Positions 32,010 through 43,683 of a stretch of DNA of 64,000 bases are shown piece after piece. The translations under genes were made by a program, and so were the position numbers. The DNA is from Phyto melanocephala (Eukaryota > Arthropoda > Insecta > Diptera > Rhinophoridae). Positions within the stretch are counted from its first letter, which is position 1. Each line of letters begins with the position of its first letter. The DNA lies in assembly GCA_941918925.1 (NCBI GenBank), contig OW799236.1:63636685-63700684 (forward strand). Direction: 5' to 3'. The notes below the pieces were generated by a model, which ran no database searches, was not told the origin of the DNA, and was given only the letters and a program-made list of their open reading frames with translations.

Positions 32010-35000
32010 AGGTTGAAAAGGAGGGGTATAAAAGCCCAAACCCATGACAGGTATACACCTATGCCCAGTTGGCATGTTGTGCGCTCCATGTGGAAAACGG
32101 AATTCCCAAACAAAAAACCATAAACATAATTTCCCATAAATAACGGACTAGTCCAAGAAACCAGTCCCCTCAATGTAACGCCTTATGGATCTCCAGTTCG
32201 AGTTCCCCAGGTATTCCAAGTTTGGCATAGTATCCACTGTAAAATTTTCGCGCCTAATATGCCCAAACGCAGGACAATGACAGAGGTAGTGTACCATAGT
32301 CTCATCCTCTTCCTCGCAGGCTCTACATGTCGTCTCCTCAGATAATCTCATGCGAGCTAGATGAATTCTCAACTCCGTATGACCTGTAATTACACCGGTT
32401 AATTTCCTAATTGTAGGTCTACTTAGTCTCAGAATCTCCTTTGACTTCCCAAGATTTGGGTCGCCCCAGAGTGTTCTTGTCACCGACATCAGTGCTTTGC
32501 CATTTTCTGACATGTTCTTCCATTGCCCAACGTCTAAGTTCATCCTTAAATCGTTTAAGGGGTTTGGCGTTCTCCAAAGTTATAGTACTCAGAAGAGCTC
32601 CCATTGTGGATAATTTGTCGGCTTTCTCGTTTCCGATCAGCCCGTGATGGCTTGGTATCCATATTATCTCCAGATGTTCACAATTTGCATATGAGTTTAT
32701 CTCACTCTTGCATTGCAAAACGTTCCGGGATTCAACTTTCTCCTTTCTCAATGTCTTAATCACTGATTGGCTATCCGTAAAGATACGAATCGGAGTTTCG
32801 CTATTCGTTTCCTTTATCCATTTAATTCCTTCCGTAATCGCCATGATCTCAGCCTGAAAAATAGTGTTGTGATCTGGTAGACGGAAGTATTTGCTTCTAT
32901 TTCGGCTTATGTCGTATAAGCCCATTCCAGTTTGGTCCCCAATCTTTGAACCGTCTGTGTAAAGATCGATTCCGTGGGTGTTTCCCATCCTGATTATCTC
33001 ATCCCATTCTCCCTCTTCCGGTATAATGGTGATGCAGTTAATATTCTCATATCTCATCGGGATTTTATCACATGTTAATTCCGTAATATTTCCCATCGGT
33101 AAGATATCCGTTATTCTTTGGTATCTGGTCTTATGTTCTCTTATAAGCCACTCATCTATTGCCATTAATCTTGTGGCAGCTAAGGCCGCTTCATATTTTA
33201 CCTGTATCTCAATAGGCCAAATGGATAATATATTCTCAATGGCCATTGTCGATGTGGTCCTCATGGCGCCGCAAATACTAATGCAGCACTGTCTCTGAAT
33301 CTTTTGAAGAGGTTTTATATTCACCTTCTTCTCTAAGGATGTCCACCACACTAGCGAAGCGTATGTAATTGTAGGCCGCAGTACACTCGTATATAGCCAA
33401 TGTGTCATCCTTGGGCTTAAGCCCCATTTTGAGCCAATCACTCTTCTGCAGAGGGCCCATATTCTTTGAGCTCTCTCCACTTTACATTCAATGTGGTCCT
33501 TCCAGGGTAGTCTCCAATCAAGTACTACTCCTAGGTATTTGACCTTCTTATCAATCTTAATTGTCTTATTCCGAAAGATGAGATAGCTATGCACCGGTAT
33601 CCTCCTCTTTCTCGTAAACAAACAGATTTCAGTCTTTTCCGGGTTGACATTGAGCCCTCGCTCCTTCGCCCAGTTATAGGATATATTCAAAGCCTCCATT
33701 GCTCTCATACATAAAGAATTTGGATTCGTCCCCCTGATCAGTATCGCAACATCATCTGCGTAACAGATAGGCTTGAATCCCTCGTTCGATAGAATCCTCA
33801 GTAGACTATGTATGGTACTTACCCATAATAATGGAGATAAAATACCTCCCTGCGGGGTTCCTCGACATACTTTGTCCCCTCTTCTTACTCCATTCGCCTC
33901 ACAATTTATCCATCTGTTCCTTAACATATTGCTAATCCATGCAATTAAGACATGGCTTAACCCTAAGTTTTCCAAGGAACCGATAAGACTCGAGGTCATT
34001 ACGTTATTGAAAGCTCCTACTATGTCTATGAATACGCCCATGGTATACACACCCAGGTCGAAGGATCTTTCTATATGATAAACAACCTCCTGAAGAGCAG
34101 TCTCAGTAGATCTGCCCTTGATATAGGCGTGTTGTCCAAATCTCATTGAATCGCCTGGTAATCGTCTTCTGACCATTCCATCGACGATACGCTCCATGGT
34201 TTTCAATAAGAATGATGTTAAGCTTATGGGTCTATAAGCTTTAGGATTCGCGTAATTTTCCTTCCCTGGTTTAGGTATGAAAACGACTCTCGCCTCCCTC
34301 CATTCCACAGGGGTATACGCATATTTCAGGCAAGTAGTAAAAATATTCGCCAGCCTTATATCGATTAGGTCAATGCTTCTTTGTAGGAGAGCCGGAAAAA
34401 TACCGTCCGGCCCTGGTGCCTTATATGGCAAGAAACTATTTACCGCCTCTCTTACCATCTTTGTGGTTATAATTATGTCCGTCGTGGCACTACCGTCATG
34501 GGGGTGTGGAATTTCTCCGTCATCCGCCATTTCCGTTTGGAAGTGTGCCTCTATCAGTATTCCTAGCGTCTCCTCCATCGTCTCCGACCTTTTCCCGTTT
34601 GAGTCATCGAGGGTTTCCGGTTGGCTGTGGGTTTTCGATAGGAATTTCTTAATTCTAGAAACGTCATTCACGCTGTCCACCTGATTGCAAAAAAGCCTCC
34701 AGGATCTGCGTTTGGCGATTCTTATTGCCTTGTTGTATATTCTGAGCTTCTCACTGTAATCGTCCCAGTATACTGATTGTTTCTTTCGATAGGCTCTGTT
34801 AAATAGCCTTCGGGTTTCTTTCCTGAGATTAATCAGTTCACCTGTCATCCAGGGCTTTTCCCTTGGGGTTCGCCTTTGTCGGAGTGGACAATGCTCCTCA
34901 AAAGTTTCCCTAAAATCGGCAGTCAGTCTTCCCACCATCGAATCTATCGTGTCCAGATTTTCATCCGGTTCTGGATAATTTTCGAGTTTATGTTGAAGAC

Positions 35001-35015
35001 TTAACCTAAAATTAT
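32010..35015 (-). mobile_element. LOA-2: 5'-truncated LOA/I-type LINE
   Basis: Holds RT, RNase H and a C-terminal knuckle but no endonuclease, so it is 5'-truncated at about 35015. The 3' end on the minus strand is CAACCTAACCTAACCTAA, a short AACCT-unit tail. AAATATATAG beside the tail and AAATATATAAG beyond the truncated end may be an imperfect target duplication. It lies between Harbinger-2 and Harbinger-1. Confidence 0.8.
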
Positions 35016-35052
35016 AAATATATAAGTATACTAAATAAATACTTATTATCAC
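32148..35052 (-). pseudogene. LOA-2 ORF2: RT, RNase H, C-terminal CCHC, one frameshift
   Basis: A frame of 877 codons (35052-32419); its first 15 or so codons are flanking DNA. RT boxes: YKAPGPDGIFPALLQ, VVFIPKPGKENYANPKAYRP, GVFIDIVGAFNNV, CRGTPQGGILSPLLW and ICYADDVAILI (YADD). RNase H: DLYTDGSKIGDQTG, TIFQAEIMAITEG, IFTDSQSVIKTL and IIWIPSHHGLIGNEKADKLS. Around 32505 a frameshift moves reading to 32543-32148, with RTLWGDPNLGKSKEIL and the knuckle CRACEEEDETMVHYLCHC. One indel apart, the RT and RNase H catalytic residues look intact. No APE domain. Confidence 0.88.
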
Positions 35053-35544
35053 TTTTTAATTAATGTAAATTATTTTAATTCATAAGTCCTTAAGACTGCT
35101 TAAAATTAAAAACTAAAATCATTATCACATTTTTTAATATGTATTTTATAAAATAATAATTAAAAAAAAAGACAATTTACAACTGTATTTCAGAAATTTG
35201 CAATTGTATTTCAAAAATTTGTATTTATATTTTAAAAAGTTTTAATTGTTTTTCTTATAAAATGTCATTTATATTAATTAGTTTCTTATTAAATTTTAAA
35301 TATTTCTATTTGTATTTCGAAATTTTTCATTTGTATTTCAGAACATTTTAACATTTTATTTAAAAAATACCTATTAAATACATAATGTAATTGTTTAATT
35401 ACATCTTAATGTGATGTTTTCACAATCCAAGCGATCGCTTTAAGTGCACGTTTTGCTGTAATGTGTTACAAAAACAAATTTGTAACACATAACGGCTCTG
35501 TTCAGCCTGCTTTATGGCACAATATTTGGCGCGGGTATGAAGTC
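35016..35544. other. AT-rich flank of Harbinger-1
   Basis: Several GTATTTCAGAAATTTG-like units between 35185 and 35345 form a loose repeat. No ORF or recognised element. Confidence 0.4.
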
Positions 35545-35793
35545 TAAAGGTGCCCATAGACACATACTGCTGACAGATACTGCCGATGAAGACTTTGTAT
35601 ACGTGTGTGCTTGACGATTTTACCATACACTTATCAATCATTATTTTAGTTTTTCTTTCGAAACGAAAACAAATACGCTCAAAAACAAAAAAATAATTGC
35701 CGTCGTTATGGCATTAAATACGAAGAGTGAAAAAAAGAAAAATTTGTTTATGGATGAAGGAATGGAACAAAAAACGGGAAAAGTTTTCAATTT

Positions 35794-36095
35794 AAAATCT
35801 TTTGAAGGAGCTTCGGGACACATCGCCATTAGATTTTCGAAATTTTATGCGCATGAACACTGCATGCTATGATGAATTATTGGCTCTTGTGACCCCATTT
35901 ATAGAAAAAACTGATACCCAAATGAGAAAAGCTATCCCAGCTTATCAACGGCTTTCAGTTACGTTACGATATTTGGCAACGGGTAATAAATTTGAAGATT
36001 TGAAGTTTTGTACCGCAATTTCTGCACAGGCTATTGGTAAAATAGTTCTTGAGACCTGCTTGACAATTATTGAAGTTCTCAAAGGCTATATAAAA
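35794..36095 (+). pseudogene. Harbinger-1 transposase, exon 1
   Basis: LKELRDTSPLDFRNFMRM, YDELLALVTPFIEKTDT, RLSVTLRYLATGNKFEDL and QAIGKIVLETCLTIIEV are HARBI1 N-terminal marks. The exon ends GGCTATATAAAA before GTATTA, phase 0, and joins in frame to exon 2 at 49222. Just upstream the same frame reads WMKEWNKKREKF, another family mark, but a TAA at 35793-35795 interrupts it, so the copy carries a nonsense change. Confidence 0.8.
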
Positions 36096-36175
36096 GTATT
36101 ACTAATCCATATAAATACATCAATATTTTTTATGAAATTACCCACATAAAAAACTGATTTATATACACATATGTA

Positions 36176-36468
36176 AATTAAATTTTTAAATTAAGATTTT
36201 ATTAAAAAAATCTATTTTTGTCAACATTAAGTTGACTTTTCTCTTTTAATTCTAAACTAGAACTAATTATTCACAAAAGAATATTTTTATTATTCACTTT
36301 TGCTTATGATTAAGTTTTAGCAAAAAGTATGATTGTAATATGACTATATTATTTGGTTCACACGTAGATATATAAAACTGTACAAATTTAGCAGACATAG
36401 TGTCAGCATAATTTGTGGGAAAGAATTTTTATGTTTTAATTAGAAAATGATAAATTCGTTTCTTAACT
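36176..36468 (-). repeat. Errantivirus 3' LTR (293 bp)
   Basis: On the minus strand it starts AGTTAAGAAACG and ends TTTAATT. It matches the other LTR except for a 23-bp extra segment, apparently a local duplication around ATTATTCAC (about 36270-36295), and a handful of substitutions. Confidence 0.9.
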
Positions 36469-36476
36469 CCTCCCCC
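36469..36476 (-). other. Errantivirus polypurine tract
   Basis: GGGGGAGG on the minus strand directly abuts the 3' LTR start (AGTTAAG). This is where plus-strand DNA synthesis is primed. Confidence 0.75.
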
Positions 36477-37735
36477 TGTAAAATTAATCGTCCCGATTGT
36501 TAAAAGGCAGGAAGGTCATTGACGCTTCGAAATTCTCGTCCTGAGCTGACAGGAAGCGGTTCTTCAAAGTTTGAATCTTTCCTTTCAGTTGTTTCATTAA
36601 TTATTGCTGTCAGATTGAGATCGGTATTTTGATTTTTGTTTTTTAAAATGTAAATTATGAAAAAGAGACTGAAGATTAAAATTACGGACAGGACTAAATT
36701 TAATGAAACCTTATGTTCCCTTTTGTTGCTATTAAGTCGATTTCATCAAAATTGTTGGTTTGTAGTTCCTTTATCATTTCTAGCGAAAGGACCTCTTGGG
36801 TAGTGGAATTAATATTGGAAAGCTGTAATACAGCTGGAAGTGGATTTAACGTTGTTAATTCTCTTGATATAAAGGTTTTATTTTCTACGGTGATTGTGTC
36901 ATTATGAAAATTTATTATATAAGTTCCAGATAATTGATAAGATTTGTTTCCTGATATTTCCAAAAATCCTTCGAATTGATTTAAAAATAACATTCCTTTA
37001 GAAAGTTCTTGTACTGATGGTACGTGTTGGTTATTTATTATTATGCAATCATGCTTTTTGCTATTCAAAAGTGGTGGTATACAATTTGTTTCACTTATAT
37101 CTAGTAAATTGTTTTTATTACAAATAGACAAATCATTAAATTGATTACAATTGTTTATAGTTTCATAAAATTTAATCTTGCATTTAATTATTTCTTCGGA
37201 ATTGACTTTTACAATAGTTTGGTGTTTTTTTACTGGTTTTATAAGTATTTTTTCACAAATATCTTTATCTATTGCCGGTAGGTTTATAATGTATAGTATA
37301 GTTGAGTCGTCTGTTGCTATTCTAATGGTGGAAAACCCTAAGGCTTCCTCTAAATTATTGTATGGAAACTTTTCAGAGTCTAAAAATGTCTTTGCTTCAA
37401 AAATTTCCTTTTCCGAAAGTATAAATGAGTTAATTACTCCTACTCTCGCCCATTGTAAGGCATATTCAATGTTCGTCAGTTCTTCTCTTACGATTTTCAA
37501 TATGTTCATAATGGTATCTTCCACTGTTTTCCGAACTTGTTCTAGCGATTCACTTGTCAATAAGTTAATTCTGTCAATGGAGTCTCTATTGATAATCCTC
37601 TGTCATTCATTGTTACTAAGAAGTCCGTTCATTTTGTCTACCACTATTTGGTGATCCTCATCGTCCGATGTACCTGCTATCCATTTCCATATTGTTCCTA
37701 TAGCATCTATTGAACGTTTATATATATATGTTCCT

Positions 37736-40258
37736 TTAACTCCCACTGGAGCATAGGGCGCCAACAATAGTCGATCTCCACCGTACTCGGTTTTGGGCTA
37801 CATTTCTAGCTTCGTTCCATGTTAAACCCACATATCTCATTTCAGCTTCGGTGGAACGTCTCCAAGTTATTCTAGGCCTTCCAACTCTTCGTCCTGATTG
37901 ATGAAACGGGTTCCAACGTAACGCATGCTTGGCGATATTTTCATCTGGCCGTCGAAGTGTGTGACCAATCCATTGCCATTTTCGTTTTAGAATCTCAGTT
38001 GCCACATCTGTCTGATTTGATTTACGAAGTAGCTCAATATTTGATATAACATTTGGCCAAAAGATTCGAAGTATTCGTCTGAGGCAGCGATTGACGAATG
38101 TTTGCAAACGACTTGTAGTTATACTGGTCACCTTCCATGTTATGCATCCGTACAGTAGAACTGATTTTACATTGGATTAAAAAAATCGTAGTTTTGTTCG
38201 AAGACTAATGTTGTTGTTTTGCCATATTGGTGCTAGAATTCCAAATGCTGCTCTAGCTCTACTGATTTTTGCCTCCACGTCAATCTCAGTACCTCCATCA
38301 GCGGTAATCATGCTACCCAAATAACAAAACTCGTTAACAATGGCATAGTTGTTATCACCTACATTAATAGATGCCGGAGAGTTATCTTGTATGGAGAGAC
38401 CTTTTGTTTTTGTTGTGTTTATTTTTAGACCTGTACCATCCAACTTTGACTGGAGGTCAACCATCGACATCTCTAGGTCACGAACTCTATGCAAAAGAAG
38501 GCATATGTCATCGGCATATGCAAGGTAGTTTAAAAAGGAGTTATCTATACGCCATTGAACACCCCTTCGCTGAAATGAGGTTGATGTCAGTACGTCCTCA
38601 ATGACAAGCAAGAACAGAAGTGGCGATAGTATGCATCCTTGCCGCACTCCACTTAGTACCTGGAAAGGTTCAGACAACTTCCCCTTATGTAATACATAGC
38701 AGTTAGCATCATTATAGCTCCCCTTTATTAATGCTATTAGTTTTGACGGGATACCTCTCTTACGAAGAGCGTTCCAAATGCAATTACGATTGATGCTGTC
38801 GAACGCTTTTTCAAAATCAATGAAAAGTAGAGAAAGTTAAGAGTTGAATTATGTTCGACACACTGTTCAATGATAATTCGAATGGTGTTTATGTGATCTG
38901 CGCATGAGAAACCACTACGGAAGCCAGCTTGGGCCGAGGTAATTGTGTTTTCAAGGTGTTCCTTTATGCGATTGAGTATTAGTTTTGCTATAATCTTTGA
39001 AATTGCTGGTAAAACACATATGCCACGCCAATTGTTGCAATCTTTCAAATTTCCTTTTTTTGCAATCTTCACCATTATGCCGTCCTTCCATTCGCTCGGA
39101 AAAGACTCCTGCTCCCACACCTGGGTAATCAATGGCAAAAGAATTTCAGCACTAAGAGTAGAATCGGCCTCGTATATTTCGGAAGGAATACCATCGATTC
39201 CGGCAGCTTTCCCATTGGGTAACTGTTTGATAGCAGCGCTTATTTCTGAGATGTTTGGTGTTGATGTTCGGATTCTAGCATTTGTCTGGTGGTTTTGTAG
39301 ATGATCTTGATGTTGTTGATGTTGTGTGGGATCAATCACGGTATTAAGCAGTTCAGAGAAGTGTTGCCGCCATCGGGCCAACTGTTCTTCATCGGTGTTA
39401 AGAAGATTTCCATTTTTGTCTTTGACAGGATGTTGTATGGTCATGTTTCTGTCGATTAGTTGTTTGGTGATCTTAAAGAATGTACGGGTGTCCCCAACCT
39501 GGGCAGCATTTTCAGCTTCACTAGCCAATAGATCGATATGTCGTCGTTTGTCTCTTCGGACAGCACGCTGCACAATTTTGTGCATGGATTTATATTTTGC
39601 CTCCAAGAACGTCTTAGTTTCGGGCGTAAGATGTTCAGTTGCAGACAATTTTGATTTAATATCAATACGCTCCTGTATAGCATCCCATGTGTTATCTGTC
39701 TGCCTTTTGGTTCCGGTCCTATAGCGTTATTTGCACAATTTAAAATGGTGTCTTTTAAAGCATTCCACTTGGCAGCGACGGAGACCTGAGCTGTTATTTC
39801 ATTTTGGTTAACTGCTTCACGTAGCTGAAAACCAAAGTTTGACCTAATGGTGGCGTTCTTTAGGCGTTCAACAGCAAGTTTTGCTGGGCGAACTGCCTTT
39901 GCTTTCTTAAGAATAGCAGATGTGCTTGGCGGATTTTTGCTATTACTAAGAAATGGCCTTTAGCTTGACCAATATCAGCACCAGTTTTGCTTCGGACGTC
40001 TAACAGACATTTCTGAAATCTTCTACTTATGGCAAAATGATCAATCTGATTGGCAGTTCCATATTGATCAGTGGATCGCCAAGTCACCTTGTGGCAGTCC
40101 TTGTGCTGAAAGAGTGTTCCACCTATAACCATTCTCCTTGCGTTGCAGAATTCTACAAAACGTTCACCATTATCATTGCGAGTGCCCCAGCCATGAGTAC
40201 TCATTATGTGCTTAAGTGAGGCATTATCAGAACCAACCTTTGCATTAAGGTCCCCCAA
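37736..40258 (-). pseudogene. RTE-type endonuclease/RT polyprotein, frame-broken
   Basis: Endonuclease remnant 40258-39860: MGDLNAKVGSDN, NGERFVEFCNARRMVIGGTL and NQIDHFAISRRF. RT: GKAAGIDGIPSEIYEAD, NLKDCNNWRGICVLPAISKI and SAQAGFRSGFSCADHI (39648-38737), then SGVRQGCILSPLLFLLVI and NYLAYADDICLLLH with the YADD box (38677-38177), then the C-terminal KWQWIGHTLRRP and GRPRITWRR block (38131-37736), a mark of RTE-type LINEs. Frameshifts lie near 39850, 38800 and 38160. Confidence 0.82.
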
Positions 40259-40335
40259 TACGCATATAATATCACCACGAGGTATGGTATCATAGACCGC
40301 ATTAAGCTGACCAACAACAACAACAACAGGGTTTT
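37738..40335 (-). mobile_element. RTE-type LINE inserted in errantivirus env
   Basis: Minus-strand coding for the end of an APE endonuclease, RT and a C-terminal domain. The 5' end is truncated next to an ACAACAACA tract. There is almost no 3' UTR: the coding end is followed within a few bases by TATATATATA and env sequence. Confidence 0.8.
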
Positions 40336-40644
40336 TATTTAATTGATATCATGAAGCATGAATGGTAGGTTTGTACTGTTTTTCAATAATTTGTGTTCTA
40401 TTTCAAAGTTTAAATCGTGAGCTATTCGTTCATAGTCGGTCAAATTTAAAACGTGGATAAGTTTAAAATTTCCGTTTTCTAGTTTAGTTTGTCCTAAATG
40501 GATCGAAATTAATTGTGAGTTTGTATAGTCCAGTATTTGTACCTCGGGCTGACAAGTAGCAAAGAGTGCAAGGAGTATTACAATAGTAAAAATCATTTTC
40601 TGTATGAAATATAGAGTAAAGGTATATATCATAATAATAAGTTT

Positions 40645-41994
40645 TTATGTCTTTATATTATCTTTATGAACGATTCTGTTTCGAGACTGTATTCTAACCT
40701 TATTTCCTAAGTCTTCCTGAATTTTCTGTTTTCTAAATCTGGGTGAAAGCTTATTACGCTGTCCAATTTTTTTCTCATAAACAACATCTCCTGGTTGGTA
40801 TGTCTTTTTTCCATTAGAGTTGTTTCTTTTAAGCATTTTTTCCTGTGCTTTCTTTAATAGGTCACACAGATTATGTGGGGTTTTACTGAAAAATATGTCT
40901 GATGGTTTATTTCCTATAACGGAGTGTATTGTTTGGTTATATTGTTGGGCTGCTCTATAGAAAGCCTCTGTATCATTAATTAAATTAAATTCTTCCCTAA
41001 TACATCTGGCTATCTCAATAATGGTAGAATGGACCCTTTCAACTTGTCCATTAGTTATACTATGGCGACGGGTGCAATAATAAAGTTCTATTCTCAGTCG
41101 CTGCATTAGTGCCTTAAACTGAGGAGACGTGAATCCCGGTTCGTTATCGAGAGTGAGTTTTTTTGCATTAGGAAAATTCTGTAAAACATCCAATACTTTT
41201 TCTCCTAAATTAGTTTTATCTTCCATAGATTTTATAATTAAAAACGTTGAGTATGAATCAATGCAAGTTATAAATTTAAGGTTCTGAGCATAAAAAATAT
41301 CAAAGTTGAGACACTCCCCCTCCCTGTTGGGAATTGGAGCCTCTCCAATTTTTACCCTTTGTGGATGTCTGTTGTATTTGGGTTTATTACAGATTTTGCA
41401 GTGTCTTATAAATTCCTTAAAGTTGTTTAACATTTTGGGCCAGTAATATTGTTTGTAAATCTGTTTATAATTCTCCTTAAAGTTTCTATGGGCACGAATG
41501 TGTGTTTGCTTTACTATGTTTTGCTGGTCATCTAAATTAGTGATGTCATTTGGGAATATTCTTGTAAAAACAAACTTATTTGTAAATACGTTCCTAACTG
41601 TTTCCTTAAATTCATGTAGATCCTCTGGTGTACAATGTATGGCTGTAACTAAATTTGGTTTTAAAAATTCCTTTAGAATAGTTAATAGATTTTTCCTAGT
41701 ATCAAATTCTATTATATGACGAGTTCTGACAAAAACTGTAATAGATTCATGAATTGTGAATCTATTTTTTAACAAAACGATTTGCTGTTTAAATTCATTA
41801 AGAGGTTTATTAGTCTCAGATATATCTAAATTGTCGCTACTTTCTGTTGAATGCTGTGTACTATGGATACTATCATTATCTGAAATTTGGTTCAAAATTT
41901 GTCTAGAGAGGGCATCAGCGACTACATTCGCTGTACCTGGTTTATAAATAATCTTTGGGGCAAATTCTTCAATAAAGGCATGCCACCTTTTCAT
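40645..41994 (-). CDS. Errantivirus integrase and RNase H end
   Basis: A 449-codon frame. It begins with the end of RNase H (YKPGTANVVADALSRQI), followed by the HHCC zinc-binding region (HIRAHRNFKENYKQIY... CKICNKPK), the DDE core with FDIFYAQNLKFITCID, LTLDNEPGF and the Glu in TNGQVERVHS, and a C-terminal DNA-binding tail (PGDVVYEK). The first Asp of the triad may be FDIFY or CIDSY. Integrase inserts the DNA copy into the genome. The frame begins after a frameshift relative to RT at about 42085. Confidence 0.88.
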   Translation of the reverse strand: MKRWHAFIEEFAPKIIYKPGTANVVADALSRQILNQISDNDSIHSTQHSTESSDNLDISETNKPLNEFKQQIVLLKNRFTIHESITVFVRTRHIIEFDTRKNLLTILKEFLKPNLVTAIHCTPEDLHEFKETVRNVFTNKFVFTRIFPNDITNLDDQQNIVKQTHIRAHRNFKENYKQIYKQYYWPKMLNNFKEFIRHCKICNKPKYNRHPQRVKIGEAPIPNREGECLNFDIFYAQNLKFITCIDSYSTFLIIKSMEDKTNLGEKVLDVLQNFPNAKKLTLDNEPGFTSPQFKALMQRLRIELYYCTRRHSITNGQVERVHSTIIEIARCIREEFNLINDTEAFYRAAQQYNQTIHSVIGNKPSDIFFSKTPHNLCDLLKKAQEKMLKRNNSNGKKTYQPGDVVYEKKIGQRNKLSPRFRKQKIQEDLGNKVRIQSRNRIVHKDNIKT

Positions 41995-42065
41995 TTTCGC
42001 ATTTGGATTTCTGGCTGAAACAGCAAATGTTAATGGCTGATGATCAGTATGGATCTCTAAATCCT

Positions 42066-43484
42066 TTACACCATATAAAGTGTTCTAAGTGTTCTTAACG
42101 CCCACACTATAGCATATAATTCCTTTTCATTTGTTGCGTAATTCCTTTCAGTAGAATTAAGAGTTTTTGAAATGAATGTAATAGGTTTAGCTTTTTGACT
42201 TAATATAGCTCCTATGGCAACGTTCGATGCGTCTGTTGTTAAAATAAATTTGCTGTTAAAATCAGGTTGCACTAATTCCACCTGGTATATTAATAAAGCT
42301 TTTACCTTATTAAATGCTTCGATTGCATCTCTGTTTAATAGAATCTCAGTTTTTTTCGACATGTTTTGTGATATCCTACCATTTTCCCCTGATAGGTAAA
42401 CCGTTAGTGGCTTTGTAACAAGGGCATAATTTTTAATAAATTTTCTGTAATACCCTGACATTCCTAAAAAGCTTCTAAGTTGTCGCAAAGTAGCGGGTAA
42501 AGGATAATTTTGTATAGTTTCAATTTTTTTTGGATCGGTTTTAATCACATTATATCCTACAACGTATCCCAAAAATTCAACTTCATCCTTATAAAATTCG
42601 GATTTTTCCACAGAAATTTTCATATTTGCTTCCTTAAGAGTTTCTATTATCTTAGCAAGGTGATTGTTGTGTTCTTCTAGTGAAGATGAGAACACAATTA
42701 TGTCGTCTATGTAGACATGACAAAATTTTCCGATAAAATCTCTAAGGATATCATCCATTGCGGCCTGGAAAATGCCTGGAGCATTCTTTAGCCCAAATGG
42801 CATTCTTAAGAACTCGTATTTTCCGTTATTCACGGAAAAAGCCGTTTTAATAATATCTGATTCCTTCATTAATATTTGATGGAAACCAGATTCCAAATCA
42901 ATGGTGGAAAAGTATTTAGCCTTTCCCAAATTCGATAAAATAACATTGCAGTCTGGAATTGGATAATTTACTGCAATTGTTTGTTCGTTTAGTTTCTTAA
43001 AATCAATAACCATCCTCAATTTTGAGGATCCGTCTTCATTTGTTCCCTTTTTAGGTACAATCCAAATTGGTGAATTGTACGGACTTCTACTTGGACGTAT
43101 AATGCCATCGTCTAATAAATTCCTTATTTCCCTGTTTACAAATTCATTAACTGACATAGGGTATGGATATTGCTTACTCCATATAGGAGTTTCAGCAATT
43201 GTGTTAATTTCTGCTCTTACGTCAGTTCTAAAAGGCAATCTCATATTTATTCTAGAATGAAGTTTTAAAATTTCCCCATTAATTTTATGTCTTAAATACT
43301 CAATTTTTTCGTTTTGGTTCAAATAATTAATATTTTCAATTTGTTCCACATCTTCGGATGTGGTTTTTTTATTATAATCTTCTTTTTCCGTTGCAGGTTC
43401 TTGAAAGTTTAGGAACTTTTCGCAATGCTCTCCGCTTGAGAGTGTTTCTTTTTCGAAATCTAGTATAATATTCGCTTTTTTCAT
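42066..43484 (-). CDS. Errantivirus reverse transcriptase and RNase H
   Basis: RT boxes: RPSRSPYNSPIWIVPKKG, RMVIDFKKLNEQT, YFSTIDLESGFHQI, RMPFGLKNAPGIFQ and CHVYIDDIIVFSSS (YIDD). RNase H: FILTTDASNVAIGAILSQ and NEKELYAIVWALRTL. It stops at LYMV where a 10-bp tandem copy of AGAACACTTA (about 42076-42096) shifts the frame; the lost part continues in the frame of the integrase ORF. Confidence 0.9.
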   Translation of the reverse strand: MKKANIILDFEKETLSSGEHCEKFLNFQEPATEKEDYNKKTTSEDVEQIENINYLNQNEKIEYLRHKINGEILKLHSRINMRLPFRTDVRAEINTIAETPIWSKQYPYPMSVNEFVNREIRNLLDDGIIRPSRSPYNSPIWIVPKKGTNEDGSSKLRMVIDFKKLNEQTIAVNYPIPDCNVILSNLGKAKYFSTIDLESGFHQILMKESDIIKTAFSVNNGKYEFLRMPFGLKNAPGIFQAAMDDILRDFIGKFCHVYIDDIIVFSSSLEEHNNHLAKIIETLKEANMKISVEKSEFYKDEVEFLGYVVGYNVIKTDPKKIETIQNYPLPATLRQLRSFLGMSGYYRKFIKNYALVTKPLTVYLSGENGRISQNMSKKTEILLNRDAIEAFNKVKALLIYQVELVQPDFNSKFILTTDASNVAIGAILSQKAKPITFISKTLNSTERNYATNEKELYAIVWALRTLRTLYMV

Positions 43485-43683
43485 AAAATTGTATCCAATT
43501 AAAATATCAGCTTTGAGATTCGGAATCTCATAAAAATTCTAAATACATTTGGGCTACAGTAGCAGCTAGTAGCACAACTGTCTATTAATATTGTATAAAT
43601 TCGTCCGGATGTTCTTTTTTTTCTAATATAGGGCAATCCGGCTCGACTTCTAAAAAAGCGTCCTCGTTCAAGTTATTTACCCT
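43485..43683 (-). pseudogene. Errantivirus protease, internally deleted
   Basis: The motif YTILIDSCATS replaces the usual DSG/DTG triad with DSC, and soon after it the sequence jumps to NLKADILIGYNFM, the end block of the fold, in another frame. The flap and middle strands are missing. Catalytic activity is not possible. Confidence 0.55.

Larger units (their letters stand above)
36490..40632 (-). pseudogene. Errantivirus env, split by an RTE-type LINE
   Basis: The N-terminal piece (40632-40339) most likely begins at the second Met, MIFTIVILLALFATC, a signal peptide. The frame is cut at about 40335 by the LINE and env-like sequence resumes at about 37735 with KRSIDAIGTIWKW, typical of the segment after the cleavage site in fly errantiviral Env. 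A stop and a frame change follow (about 37600), then the ectodomain frame 37560-36700. The membrane segment (VLSVILIFSLFFIIYIL) and short cytoplasmic tail lie in yet another frame near 36500-36690. Env would sit in the membrane and mediate entry; this copy cannot be made. Confidence 0.8.

Noticed and set aside
31990..32035. TTAGGTTAGGTTAGG as a telomere remnant
   Set aside because: Only three units, exactly at the LINE 3' end, fitting a LINE tail.
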